64,000 bases of DNA. Origin: JALEFZ01 sp038527485. GTDB lineage: Bacteria; Bacteroidota; Bacteroidia; J057. Numbering within the stretch: position 1 is the stretch's first letter; every line of letters begins with the position of its first letter. The DNA lies in contig JBCBFT010000025.1 of assembly GCA_038527485.1 (NCBI GenBank), positions 1-64,000 on the forward strand. Reading direction: 5' to 3'. Below the pieces are notes generated by a model that saw nothing but the letters and a program-made list of their open reading frames with translations, was not told the origin of the DNA and searched no databases. Below, one piece after another: positions 9,479 to 17,683 of this stretch. Both the position numbers and the translations under genes were made by a program.

Positions 9479-9515
9479 GGGTTCAAAGTTGCCATAGGCT
9501 TTGGACCCTCTTTTA
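9479..9515 (+). terminator. Terminator downstream of SLT gene (first)
   Basis: GGGTTCAAAG at 9479-9488 pairs with CTTTGGACCC at 9499-9508 (one G-U pair) and is followed by TCTTTTATG. Confidence 0.6.
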
Positions 9516-9541
9516 TGCTACACCTTGAGACATAAGATCTC

Positions 9542-9580
9542 AGCCGAAATATTCCATTCAAATCTTTCGGCTTTCTTTCC
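9542..9580 (+). terminator. Terminator downstream of SLT gene (second)
   Basis: AGCCGAAA at 9542-9549 pairs with TTTCGGCT at 9565-9572 and is followed by TTCTTTCC. It is the last hairpin before the convergent VOC gene and lacks a T-run on the other strand. Confidence 0.6.
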
Positions 9581-9669
9581 TCCGCTTATGACTGATGCCA
9601 AATATCAGCTCTAGAAAACATTTAGTGGGAGGCAAGTATTTACTCTACTTACAAAGGATTCTTTTCTCC

Positions 9670-10044
9670 TTATTTCATCAAAGATGATACATCCACTAGC
9701 ATCCCATTAGGATCTTTCAGCAATAGTCTGCGCTGCCCATAAAATGTACCTGCCGGTGGTGCTACAATGTCATATCCTGCTTCTTGGGCTTTTTGATAAG
9801 TAAGCTCGACATCCTCTACCACAAATGTCGGATAAATCCCTGTGGGAGACACCTGAAAGTTTTCAGGCACCATCTCATGTGTACGGTCAATGATCCCTAA
9901 CTCAAAAGACTGGGCTTCATCCCTGAGTTGGATGAACCAATCGCTGTCGAAATTGACGGCAAACCCAAAGAGTCGGACATAAAAGTCCCGACTCCCTGGC
10001 AGATCGTCTGAGCAGATGTTGAACATCATTCTTTGAAGAGCCAT
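9670..10044 (-). CDS. VOC (glyoxalase/bleomycin-resistance) family protein
   Basis: A 124-residue cytosolic protein with the paired beta-alpha-beta-beta-beta modules of the vicinal oxygen chelate fold. It begins with a Met-Phe-Asn-Ile-Cys strand and shows DLPGSRDFYVRLFGF, the usual first helix, and ends LLLKDPNGMLVDV, typical of the last strands. Substrate is unknown. It lies 7 bases after the DAHP synthase/chorismate mutase gene and is probably the last gene of the aromatic amino acid operon; whether it acts in that pathway or is simply cotranscribed cannot be decided from sequence. Confidence 0.85.
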   Translation of the reverse strand: MALQRMMFNICSDDLPGSRDFYVRLFGFAVNFDSDWFIQLRDEAQSFELGIIDRTHEMVPENFQVSPTGIYPTFVVEDVELTYQKAQEAGYDIVAPPAGTFYGQRRLLLKDPNGMLVDVSSLMK

Positions 10045-10051
10045 CTGCCTG

Positions 10052-11164
10052 CTAGTTGTTTAATGAATTTTCTGTCTTGACCGTTTCATTCATGACATTG
10101 ACCTGATGACGAATGGACTCTTGGTGAATCATCTTCAGGATCTCAGTCAATATATCCTCACTCAAGCCTCTGCTCTTTCCAAATAAGATCCGATCTTTGA
10201 TGATCTCATCCCATCGGGAACGCTGAAGAATGGTGATGTTATTTTCTTTCTTGTACATCCCAATCTGACGGGCAATGTCCATACGCTGGGCTAGTTTCTC
10301 TATCAAGATGTGGTCCAACTCATCTATAGATTCACGGAGTAGTTCCAGCTTATTGACAAATCCAGGATCATCACTGGCATCCTGGCGATAGATAAGGTCA
10401 TTCAGAATTTCTCCTAATCGTTCAGGCGTCACTTGCTGCTTGGCATCGCTCAGGGCTTTGTCAGGATTGATATGAGATTCTATCATCAAACCATTGAAGT
10501 TGAGGTCAAGGGCCTTTTGAGACAAAGGTTGAATCAAATCTCTTCTTCCCCCGATGTGGCTAGGATCACAAATAATCGGTATCTCAGGGTGAAGACGACG
10601 CAATTCTACGGGAATCTCCCACATGGGACGATTGCGATATTTTTTCTCACCATGAACAGAAAAGCCACGGTGGATGGCAGCTAGCTTATGGATCCCTGCT
10701 CTATGTAAGCGCTCAAATGCACCAATCCAAAGCTTCAGATCTGGATTGACAGGGTTCTTAATCAATACAGGGATATCCACTCCTTCGAGTGCATCAGCGA
10801 TTTCCTGCACGCCAAAGGGATTAGTCGTCGTGCGCGCACCGATCCAGAGGATATCAATATTGGTGCGTAGGGCTTCATAAACATGTTTTACATTTGCTAC
10901 CTCCACACACACAGGCTTCCCGACGACTTCCCCAGCTTCCTTGATCCACTTCAGTCCCACACTACCGACGCCTTCAAAAGAATTGGGACGCGTACGGGGT
11001 TTCCAAATACCTGCCCGAAGGACATGCACATCGTGTTTGGCTACACCTTGAACCGAAGCCATCACCTGCTCGGGAGACTCTGCGCTACAAGGGCCTGCGA
11101 TATTGAGCTGGTCCCCCAGACCTAGCCCCCATTCGCTAATAGGTGTAATCTTCATTTTATCCAT
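10052..11164 (-). CDS. Bifunctional DAHP synthase / chorismate mutase
   Basis: A 370-residue fusion. The N-terminal part (about 10-265) is a type I-beta, KDO8P-synthase-like DAHP synthase: NIAGPCSAES at the start of the barrel, AGIWKPRTRP, LWIGARTT and CDPSHIGG are family motifs. It condenses phosphoenolpyruvate and erythrose 4-phosphate. The C-terminal part (about 275-360) is an AroQ-type helical chorismate mutase (LRESIDELDHILIEKLAQRM). The fusion couples the first shikimate step to the first Phe/Tyr-specific step and is a common Bacteroidota arrangement. A second ATG three codons in (11155) is an alternative start. It is the fourth gene of the pheA operon, 66 bases after tyrA. Confidence 0.95.
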   Translation of the reverse strand: MDKMKITPISEWGLGLGDQLNIAGPCSAESPEQVMASVQGVAKHDVHVLRAGIWKPRTRPNSFEGVGSVGLKWIKEAGEVVGKPVCVEVANVKHVYEALRTNIDILWIGARTTTNPFGVQEIADALEGVDIPVLIKNPVNPDLKLWIGAFERLHRAGIHKLAAIHRGFSVHGEKKYRNRPMWEIPVELRRLHPEIPIICDPSHIGGRRDLIQPLSQKALDLNFNGLMIESHINPDKALSDAKQQVTPERLGEILNDLIYRQDASDDPGFVNKLELLRESIDELDHILIEKLAQRMDIARQIGMYKKENNITILQRSRWDEIIKDRILFGKSRGLSEDILTEILKMIHQESIRHQVNVMNETVKTENSLNN

Positions 11165-11230
11165 TGTCGAGTTTGTATTCAGGATCTGAGCGAATCAAAA
11201 GCATGTGTTGGCTCTTTCCAGATCCAGTCT

Positions 11231-12073
11231 TTACTTCAATATTTTCTTAATCTTATTTGCCTTTTCCATCAACTGATACACTTGATCGTAATCCGATTGC
11301 TGTATCAAATCTCTGAACTGCTGCATCTTGTTTAGGTACTCATCAAGTACATCTACTAGATTATTCGCATTCTGCTGGTAGATATCAGCCCACATCTTAG
11401 GGGAGCTTTTAGCCAGTCGTACTGTAGAGGCAAAGCCCCCACTTGCCAAATCAAATATATTGGCTTCACTCTGTTCTTTCTCCAAGACAGTCAACGCCAG
11501 CACAAAAGAAGAGATATGCGATACATGGGATACATAGGCGGCATGTACATCGTGGGCACGCGAATCCATGTGAGTCACCCGCATAAAAAGGCTTTTAAAC
11601 AGTCTTTCGGCAAGTAAAAAGGCATCCGCATCACTGTCTTCTTTATCGCAGATAATCGCTGCCTTGTGCTGAAACAAATTATTTATCGCCGCAGAAGGTC
11701 CTGAAAACTCTGTCCCAGCCATCGGATGGGCCAAGACCGCTCGCCGACGATTGGGATGGCCATGGATAATATGCGCAATCTCCGATTTGGTCGAACCCAT
11801 ATCGATGGCGACACCTCCTGGCCTCAGGTAGTCTAGGACAAGCGGAAACAAAGTCCCTAGGGCATTCACAGGCGTGGCAAGGACCACGACATCTGCCATC
11901 CTACATCCGTCTCTCAGATCTACAATCTCCTCTACCAATTCGAGGTCTAAGGCTTCTTTGGCATGCGCCTCGCTTTCCTCTACCCCCAGTAGGCTCGTAG
12001 CAAACCCATTGGATTTCAAATCCTTTGCCAGTGAGCCACCGATCAGGCCAAGTCCTATGATAGTGACGACCAT
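11231..12073 (-). CDS. tyrA: Prephenate dehydrogenase
   Basis: A 280-residue NAD(P)-dependent enzyme that makes 4-hydroxyphenylpyruvate for tyrosine. The Rossmann motif GLGLIGGSLA lies at the N-terminus (about 7-16), ATPVNALG marks the second strand region, and AHPMAGTEFSGPSAA is the substrate-site signature with the catalytic His. The C-terminal half is helical. No ACT domain is attached, so feedback control, if any, comes from elsewhere; the operon attenuator is one candidate. It lies 21 bases after the aminotransferase gene. Confidence 0.95.
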   Translation of the reverse strand: MVVTIIGLGLIGGSLAKDLKSNGFATSLLGVEESEAHAKEALDLELVEEIVDLRDGCRMADVVVLATPVNALGTLFPLVLDYLRPGGVAIDMGSTKSEIAHIIHGHPNRRRAVLAHPMAGTEFSGPSAAINNLFQHKAAIICDKEDSDADAFLLAERLFKSLFMRVTHMDSRAHDVHAAYVSHVSHISSFVLALTVLEKEQSEANIFDLASGGFASTVRLAKSSPKMWADIYQQNANNLVDVLDEYLNKMQQFRDLIQQSDYDQVYQLMEKANKIKKILK

Positions 12074-12094
12074 TTCCTTAATTCTTCTTTCGCA

Positions 12095-13267
12095 TTATAC
12101 TTGGGGCACAGAAAGCATTTTTACACGCTGAATGGCCTCTTCATAAGTTCGTTCATTCGCGCAAAGAGACAGGCGGATGTATCGGTTACCTTGGCTCCCG
12201 AAGATAAATCCTGGCGCGATAAATACACGGGCCTGATTCAGAATCCATTCAGAGTAGACTTGCCCGCTTTCGGCGCGTTCAGGTATACGTCCCCATACAA
12301 ACATTCCCCCACGGTTCTTTTCATACGTACACTCCAATAGATCCATTAGTTGAAAGGCAAAATTCCTTCGCTTCGCATAGATCTCATTTTGTGCTTGATG
12401 CCATTGGAAGCTCATCCCCAATGCAGTAATAGCAGCTTGCTGGATGGGAAGAAACATCCCCGAATCCATGTTGCTCTTGACCTTGAGTACTGTCTGAATA
12501 TAGTCTTCGGCCCCAGCCAATACGCCTACTCTCCAACCTGCCATATTGTGTGATTTACTCAAAGAATTGAGTTCCATTGCCACCTCTTCAGCTCCTGGAA
12601 TAGACAAGATGCTCAGAGGATTAGGATTGAGAATCAAAGAATATGGATTATCATGGCACAAGAGGATCTGATGCTTTTGGGCAAATGCTACAAGCTTTTC
12701 GAAAGTCTCTTTCTGGGCCAGCGCACCTGTCGGCATATGGGGATAGTTGAGCCACATTATTTTGACCCTGCTTAGATCTTGCTTGGCAAGAGATTCCAAA
12801 TCGGGTTGCCAGTCTGTCTCACCATGTAGCTCGTAGTACTTCACCTCAGCTCCTGCAATTCGAGCAGCAGAGGCGTAGGCTGGATAGCCTGGATTGGGAA
12901 CCAGCACTTCATCCCCTGGATTCAAAAAAGCCGTGGAGATGTGCATGATCCCTTCCTTTGAGCCAATCAGAGGCAACAATTCAGATCCAGGATCAAGTGT
13001 CACCCCATAAATGGCAGCATACCAGTCGCTAAAAGCTTTGCGCAGTTGGGGAATCCCTTTGTATGGCTGGTAGCCGTGATTCCCAGGCTCTACAGCTGCG
13101 TTGATCAAAGATTTGATCGTATCCTCTGCGGGCATGAGATCAGGATTTCCTATTCCTAGGTTGATGATGTTGGCGCCTTGCGCATTACGCTGGCGGATCT
13201 CCCCCAGCTTTTGAGCAAAGTAGTAGGTCTTTACGTGTGAAATTCTGTCAGCAGCGGCGATAATCAT
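12095..13267 (-). CDS. PLP-dependent class I/II aminotransferase
   Basis: A 390-residue fold-type I aminotransferase. NLGIGNPDLMP near the N-terminus, PNPGYPAY in the middle, and SLSKSHNMAGWRVG with the PLP-binding lysine are visible, and the C-terminal RLSLC carries the carboxylate-binding arginine. Its place between pheA and tyrA implies transamination of phenylpyruvate and 4-hydroxyphenylpyruvate to Phe and Tyr. The family also contains LL-diaminopimelate and aspartate aminotransferases, so the substrate is inferred from context only. Confidence 0.9.
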   Translation of the reverse strand: MIIAAADRISHVKTYYFAQKLGEIRQRNAQGANIINLGIGNPDLMPAEDTIKSLINAAVEPGNHGYQPYKGIPQLRKAFSDWYAAIYGVTLDPGSELLPLIGSKEGIMHISTAFLNPGDEVLVPNPGYPAYASAARIAGAEVKYYELHGETDWQPDLESLAKQDLSRVKIMWLNYPHMPTGALAQKETFEKLVAFAQKHQILLCHDNPYSLILNPNPLSILSIPGAEEVAMELNSLSKSHNMAGWRVGVLAGAEDYIQTVLKVKSNMDSGMFLPIQQAAITALGMSFQWHQAQNEIYAKRRNFAFQLMDLLECTYEKNRGGMFVWGRIPERAESGQVYSEWILNQARVFIAPGFIFGSQGNRYIRLSLCANERTYEEAIQRVKMLSVPQV

Positions 13268-13319
13268 AAGTGCAGATTTAAGTATATAAGAACGAGTAGT
13301 AAAAGGAGCGTCAGATGTA

Positions 13320-14219
13320 TCAGGTTAAGGTATCTCGAATCTGTTCTCCTGCTGTGGTTAATTTATTTTCTTTTACCCCCTGGCTATATTCACCTAAAAC
13401 CATGAGTTCAGCTACAAGTGGCTGAATGGCCTGAAGCGCCAATTGGTATCGATCATATGCTTCGAATGTCAAGTCGATGTGAAAAAAATAGGTCCAGGGC
13501 TTCCCTTCGATAGGCAAAGACTGGATCTTGGTCAAATTCATTTTGTAGATACTCAGAATGCTCAAGATCTCTGCTAAGGATCCTACCTCATGTTTCAAAT
13601 GAAAACAAAGGGACGATTTATTCACATGATCTGAAGCAACTTGATGTTTTGGATCGTTGGCTAGGACCAAGAATCGCGTATAGTTTTCTTGATGCGTCTC
13701 AATATGTGCCACTAGAGATTCGAGTCCGTATAATTCCCCTGCAATAGAGGAAGCAATGGCTCCCCAAGCGGGATTGCCTTGGGCCTGTACCCACTCAGCG
13801 CTTGCAGCGGTATCTTCTCGCTCCACCAACTTGATGTGGGGATACTGACGGAAAAAAGCACGGCACTGCGCGATCGCCATAGGATGAGAGTGCACCTCTT
13901 GGAGCTGATCGATGGTCGTCCCAGGAAGCGTCAATAGATGGTGCCCGATACGCAAGTAGACCTCTCCTATGACTCTTGCACTTGAATTACGTAGCAGCTC
14001 ATAGTTTTGTAAGATGGTCCCAGCGAGGCTATTTTCGATCGCAAGCATGGCAAACTTTTCCTGTGTTTGCTCCATAAATTGGAATAGTGCAGGAAAAGTA
14101 GCCGCTGGTTCAACCTCTACATCCGTACCAAAGTACTTCCGTGCTGCAAGCTCATGAAAAGCTCCACGTGTCCCTTGAATAACTACGGTCGAAACGTCTG
14201 TTGGGGTTAAAATCTCCAT
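13320..14219 (-). CDS. pheA: Prephenate dehydratase with ACT domain
   Basis: A 299-residue enzyme that converts prephenate to phenylpyruvate. The PDT domain spans about 10-190: IQGTRGAFHELAA at the start, LAIENSLAGTI, and the catalytic-region TRF in ENYTRFLVL. A C-terminal ACT domain (about 200-280, SLCFHLKHEVGSLAEILSIL) should sense phenylalanine; the usual ESRP motif reads QSLP here, a form I associate with Bacteroidota. It is the first structural gene of the aromatic operon and is preceded by an attenuator with a Phe/Tyr-rich leader peptide, so control probably acts at both enzyme and transcript level. Confidence 0.95.
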   Translation of the reverse strand: MEILTPTDVSTVVIQGTRGAFHELAARKYFGTDVEVEPAATFPALFQFMEQTQEKFAMLAIENSLAGTILQNYELLRNSSARVIGEVYLRIGHHLLTLPGTTIDQLQEVHSHPMAIAQCRAFFRQYPHIKLVEREDTAASAEWVQAQGNPAWGAIASSIAGELYGLESLVAHIETHQENYTRFLVLANDPKHQVASDHVNKSSLCFHLKHEVGSLAEILSILSIYKMNLTKIQSLPIEGKPWTYFFHIDLTFEAYDRYQLALQAIQPLVAELMVLGEYSQGVKENKLTTAGEQIRDTLT

Positions 14220-14250
14220 GCGATCAGAAGCCTAATATTTTTTACATTTC

Positions 14251-14283
14251 AACAAAAAAGCATCCCATGATATTGGGATGCTT
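14251..14283 (-). terminator. Attenuator terminator upstream of pheA
   Basis: On the minus strand AAGCATCCCA (14283-14274) and TGGGATGCTT (14267-14258) form a 10-bp perfect stem with a 6-base loop, followed directly by TTTTGTT. It lies between the leader ORF and the pheA start, where a constitutive terminator would make no sense, so it is read as a regulated terminator. Confidence 0.85.
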
Positions 14284-14320
14284 CATATTTATTTTTACCA
14301 ACAAAGTAATCCCAGCTTTA
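14258..14320 (-). promoter_or_regulatory. Phe/Tyr attenuator: competing antiterminator and terminator
   Basis: The word TGGGAT at 14314-14309 (minus strand), three bases past the leader stop codon, is a copy of the 3' arm of the terminator and can pair with ATCCCA in the terminator's 5' arm (14279-14274). Pairing there would block the terminator. A ribosome stalled at the Phe/Tyr codons (14344-14327) leaves TGGGAT free, so antitermination would occur when charged tRNA-Phe or tRNA-Tyr is scarce. A ribosome at the stop codon would cover it, so the terminator would form. The pairing is seen in the sequence; the mechanism is inferred by analogy with enterobacterial phe and trp attenuators. Confidence 0.8.
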
Positions 14321-14377
14321 TTCCGAGTAAGAATAAAAGTAAAATCGGGTTACCTTATATGTATATGTCTGTGTCAT
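14318..14377 (-). CDS. Phe/Tyr-rich leader peptide of the pheA operon
   Basis: A 19-codon ORF, ATG at 14377-14375 and TAA at 14320-14318, encoding MTQTYTYKVTRFYFYSYSE. Seven of 19 residues are aromatic (5 Tyr, 2 Phe), with the cluster FYFY-Y at residues 12-17. It begins about 17 bases after a perfect TAttTTTG box and ends just before the antiterminator/terminator pair and pheA. The composition matches the end products of the operon, which is the signature of a ribosome-mediated attenuator. The peptide itself probably has no function beyond its translation. Confidence 0.85.
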   Translation of the reverse strand: MTQTYTYKVTRFYFYSYSE

Positions 14378-14393
14378 TACTTCAATACTAATT

Positions 14394-14401
14394 CAAAAAT
14401 A
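14394..14401 (-). promoter_or_regulatory. -7 promoter element of the pheA operon
   Basis: On the minus strand the sequence reads TATTTTTG, an exact match to the Bacteroidota TAnnTTTG element. It lies 17 bases upstream of the leader ATG, so transcription would start roughly 10 bases before the leader peptide. No convincing -33 element was found. Confidence 0.6.
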
Positions 14402-14493
14402 TTACAATCACAAGCCATAAATCGAAGATCTCGAAAAATTTAGACATGTTTTTTACGAATAAGGAAATTAAAATAATTATATATCCCTAAAGA

Positions 14494-15993
14494 TCAGTGT
14501 ATTACAAATTTATCCTCTTTCAGTCTAGACATGAACGCTACAGCCCGATGGATATCTTCATACAACACTCGATCTGTCTCTACCATAGGTACAATCTCTC
14601 TAAACTCGTTTAGTAGCGGCATCAATCTCGTACCTGTCTTGGCGGGTGCTCGATAATACAAGGCTTGAGATGCATTCATGAGTTCGATAGCCAAGATATG
14701 ATGTAGATTTTCTAATACGCGCAAGCATTTCGTAGCTGCATTGGCTCCCATGCTCACATGATCCTCTTGATTATTGGAAGAAGGAATGGTATCGACAGAA
14801 GCTGGTGTACAAAGCTGTTTATTTTGAGAAACGATACTTGCGGCAGTATACTGTGGAATCATCAAACCAGAGTCTAAACCTGGATTTTTGACCAAAAAGA
14901 GAGGAAGTTCTCGTACTCCTGAGAGCAACTGATAGGTCCTACGCTCCGAAATGCTCGCCAATTCTCCTACAGCAATTGCCAAGAAATCCAGCGCCAATGC
15001 GAGCGGCTGCCCATGAAAATTCCCCCCAGATAAAATCAAATCTTCTTCGGGGAAGATATTGGGATTGTCAGACACACTCATCGCCTCTGTCTCAAAAACC
15101 GATCTACAATATGCAATGGCGTCCCTACTCGCTCCATGAACTTGAGGGATGCAGCGGAAAGAATATGGGTCCTGTATATAGGACTTGGCTCGATGTGTAA
15201 TTTCAGAATCTTCCAACAGTTTACGGATCAAGCTTGCCGTTTGGAGCTGCCCTTGATGGGGACGAATCTTATGTATCGCCTCATGGAAAGGCTGAATCTG
15301 GCCATCAAACGCATCCAAACTCAAAGCTGCGATGTAGTCTGCCATCTCTGCCAAATGCTGCGCCCAGATAATCACATGCACTCCATAAGCCAGCATGAAC
15401 TGTGTCCCATTGAGCAAGGCCAAGCCCTCCTTTGCATCTAGTTCGAGGGGAGCCCAGCCCATGCGTTGGAGCATCTCCCTACCTGATATACGTTCATTGC
15501 CGATATATACCTCGCCCTCTCCGATCAGCGGGAGCGCCAAGTGTGCCAAAGGAGCCAAATCCCCACTAGCTCCTAGCGATCCTTGTGTATAAATAACAGG
15601 AAGGATATCGTGGTTGAAGAAATCAAGGAGTCGCTGTACAGTAGCCAGATGAACACCTGAATGTCCCAGTGCCAAAGATTTGATTTTGAGTAAGAGCATC
15701 AAACGAACGATTTTCTTTGGCACCTCCTCCCCTAACCCGCAAGCATGAGAACGTAAGAGATTCACTTGTAATTTGCGACGGTCTTCAGGAGCTATTCGTT
15801 TGTCACACAGATACCCAAAACCTGTATTGATCCCATAAATGGCTTCATCTCCCCTGGCCAAACGGGCATCCAAATAGTCTCTACACTGCTGAATACTAGA
15901 TTTGGAGGCCTCCGAAAGCTCCAGCTTTTGTGGAGGACTGGTCAGCATCGCCTCGATTCTGTCGAGTGTCAATGCCTCTGCGTGAATGTTCAT
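14494..15993 (-). CDS. hutH: Histidine ammonia-lyase
   Basis: A 499-residue MIO-type lyase that converts histidine to urocanate. The MIO-forming triad Ala142-Ser143-Gly144 lies in GSLGASGDLAPLAH; Tyr53 in IYGINTGFG and His83 in RSHACG sit at the same positions as in the Pseudomonas enzyme; QDPYSFRCIPQVHGA and QEDHVSMGANAATK are histidine-lyase motifs. These argue against phenylalanine or tyrosine lyase activity despite the Phe/Tyr operon downstream. No other hut genes are in the window. The gap of 274 bases to pheA contains that operon's own promoter and leader. Confidence 0.93.
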   Translation of the reverse strand: MNIHAEALTLDRIEAMLTSPPQKLELSEASKSSIQQCRDYLDARLARGDEAIYGINTGFGYLCDKRIAPEDRRKLQVNLLRSHACGLGEEVPKKIVRLMLLLKIKSLALGHSGVHLATVQRLLDFFNHDILPVIYTQGSLGASGDLAPLAHLALPLIGEGEVYIGNERISGREMLQRMGWAPLELDAKEGLALLNGTQFMLAYGVHVIIWAQHLAEMADYIAALSLDAFDGQIQPFHEAIHKIRPHQGQLQTASLIRKLLEDSEITHRAKSYIQDPYSFRCIPQVHGASRDAIAYCRSVFETEAMSVSDNPNIFPEEDLILSGGNFHGQPLALALDFLAIAVGELASISERRTYQLLSGVRELPLFLVKNPGLDSGLMIPQYTAASIVSQNKQLCTPASVDTIPSSNNQEDHVSMGANAATKCLRVLENLHHILAIELMNASQALYYRAPAKTGTRLMPLLNEFREIVPMVETDRVLYEDIHRAVAFMSRLKEDKFVIH

Positions 15994-16030
15994 GCGATAG
16001 GTGTTATGTGTCCCTTTTATGTGTGTACAA

Positions 16031-16055
16031 AAACGGGGAAAGTATTCCTTCCCCC
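16031..16055 (-). terminator. Terminator after hisS
   Basis: On the minus strand GGGGGAAG (16055-16048) pairs with CTTTCCCC (16042-16035) with a one-base bulge and is followed by GTTTTTG. It lies between hisS and hutH. Confidence 0.65.
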
Positions 16056-16086
16056 ATTTCTAAAGCTTTATTTACCCAAAAAATAC

Positions 16087-17454
16087 TTATGAAACTACCT
16101 TGAGTTTCTCAACAATTGCCTCAATCTTCAAGGCTTCTTGTTCTCCTGTTTTCATATTTTTTAGCTGAAAAATACCTGAAGCCGCTTCCTCAGTCCCGAT
16201 GATCAATGTATAAGGAATGTCTTTCTTATCTGCGTAAGTAAATTGCTTTCTCATCTTGGCCCCCGCATCTGGATAGTACTCACTCGCGATTCCCACCTGC
16301 CGCAACTGATTGAGTGCCTTTAAAGCATCTGCTCTAGTCTCCGCCCCAAAATTCACCAACAGAACCTCTACAGTCGTGGGGCGAATCTCTTCAAACAAAC
16401 CCAGTTCTTCCATGACTACGTAAATGCGATCTGCTCCGAAGGAGATCCCTACTCCTGACAACCCGTCTACGCCAAATACACCTGTCAGATTTGCATAGCG
16501 GCCACCTCCACAGATAGACCCCATTTTAACTTCATGCGCTTTGACCTCAAAAATCGTCCCTGTGTAGTAATCCAGCCCACGCGCCAACTCCAAGTTGAAG
16601 TCGATGGTCGCTCTGTCTATCTCAAATGATTCCAATAAGGAGAATACTTCCCGCATTTCCTCTACCCCCTTTGTCCCGATCTCTGATGGAGCTAGTTTCT
16701 CTCCCAAAAAGTCGAGTTTGGCTTGATTGTCCCCTTCAAAACCAATCAACTCGAAGAGCTTGTCAGGCGCATCTCCGTCGATTCCTCTTCCGATCAGTTC
16801 TTCTCTCACCCTCTCCTTACCGATCTTGTCCAGCTTGTCGATCGCGATACACATGCTGGTAAACTTATCGGGATGGCCAATTACCTCGGCATAACCCGAT
16901 AGGATCTTACGATTGTTGATGAGTATCGAGAAACCAGGAAAGCCGAGCTTCGAAAGTACTTCGTCAAAAATCGCTACGAACTCTGCTTCGTACACAAGCG
17001 AATCGGAACCGACCACATCTGCGTCGCACTGATAAAACTCTCTGTAGCGTCCCTTCTGCGGGCGATCGGCTCTCCACACAGGTTGAATTTGGTAACGCTT
17101 AAATGGAAAGGTCAACGTCCCGCGGTTCATGACGACGTAACGTGCAAAGGGAACCGTCAAATCATAACGAAGTGCTTTTTCAGAAATCTCAAAGCTCAGC
17201 TTTTGACTATCATCTAGATGTTGCGCCTTTTTTAGAAAATCGCCGTTATTCAGGATCTTAAAAATCAGTCGGTCACCTTCCTCCCCATATTTGCCAGTGA
17301 GAACCGAAAGATTCTCCATAGAAGGAGTTTCTAGAGGCGGATACCCATACTTGCGAAAAACAGACCGAATGGTATCAAAAATATATTCCCGACGCATCAT
17401 CACTTCGGGACCAAAATCACGTGTACCTTTGGGAATAGAGGGTTTTTGTGCCAT
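16087..17454 (-). CDS. hisS: Histidyl-tRNA synthetase
   Basis: A 455-residue class II synthetase. Motif 1 lies near the N-terminus, motif 2 reads QPVWRADRPQKGRYREFYQCD, the histidine-binding signatures are RGLDYYTGTIFEV and GGGRYANLTG, and motif 3 is VGISFGADRI. The C-terminal anticodon-binding domain (about 360-455) starts VEVLLVNFG. The ATG at 17454 gives MAQKPSIPKGTRDFGPE, the usual start. A TATCTTTG box lies about 108 bases upstream. Confidence 0.97.
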   Translation of the reverse strand: MAQKPSIPKGTRDFGPEVMMRREYIFDTIRSVFRKYGYPPLETPSMENLSVLTGKYGEEGDRLIFKILNNGDFLKKAQHLDDSQKLSFEISEKALRYDLTVPFARYVVMNRGTLTFPFKRYQIQPVWRADRPQKGRYREFYQCDADVVGSDSLVYEAEFVAIFDEVLSKLGFPGFSILINNRKILSGYAEVIGHPDKFTSMCIAIDKLDKIGKERVREELIGRGIDGDAPDKLFELIGFEGDNQAKLDFLGEKLAPSEIGTKGVEEMREVFSLLESFEIDRATIDFNLELARGLDYYTGTIFEVKAHEVKMGSICGGGRYANLTGVFGVDGLSGVGISFGADRIYVVMEELGLFEEIRPTTVEVLLVNFGAETRADALKALNQLRQVGIASEYYPDAGAKMRKQFTYADKKDIPYTLIIGTEEAASGIFQLKNMKTGEQEALKIEAIVEKLKVVS

Positions 17455-17561
17455 GTGTAAATCATCGTAAAAGCAGAAGGACCAAGATATAAGAGGCTGA
17501 TTTTCTGCTATTTGCCTATACCTTTTTCGATAAATGGAAAAAGGAGAATATAAAACTAGGG

Positions 17562-17569
17562 CAAAGATA
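17562..17569 (-). promoter_or_regulatory. -7 promoter element of hisS
   Basis: The minus strand reads TATCTTTG, an exact TAnnTTTG match, 108 bases before the hisS start codon. Confidence 0.5.
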
Positions 17570-17683
17570 CCTGTTTTCTAAAATTTTTGTATGTTGTATA
17601 TGATATATGAGCCAAATTTCAACCTTTTCTTTTAAGGCACATCATTAATCAAACGACATACAAAAACTAATAATTTCAAGGAA

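Larger units (their letters stand above)
9247..9669. other. Intergenic region between convergent genes
   Basis: The 423-bp gap between the SLT gene and the VOC gene holds two plus-strand hairpins (listed separately). The rest is A/T-rich, with a short repeat of TACTATTG-like words around 9300-9335. No gene was recognised. Confidence 0.5.

Noticed and set aside
14494..15993. Ammonia-lyase as phenylalanine or tyrosine ammonia-lyase, given the Phe/Tyr operon downstream
   Set aside because: His83, Tyr53 and the QEDHVSMG motif are those of histidine ammonia-lyase, and pheA has its own promoter and leader, so the neighbourhood does not imply shared substrate.
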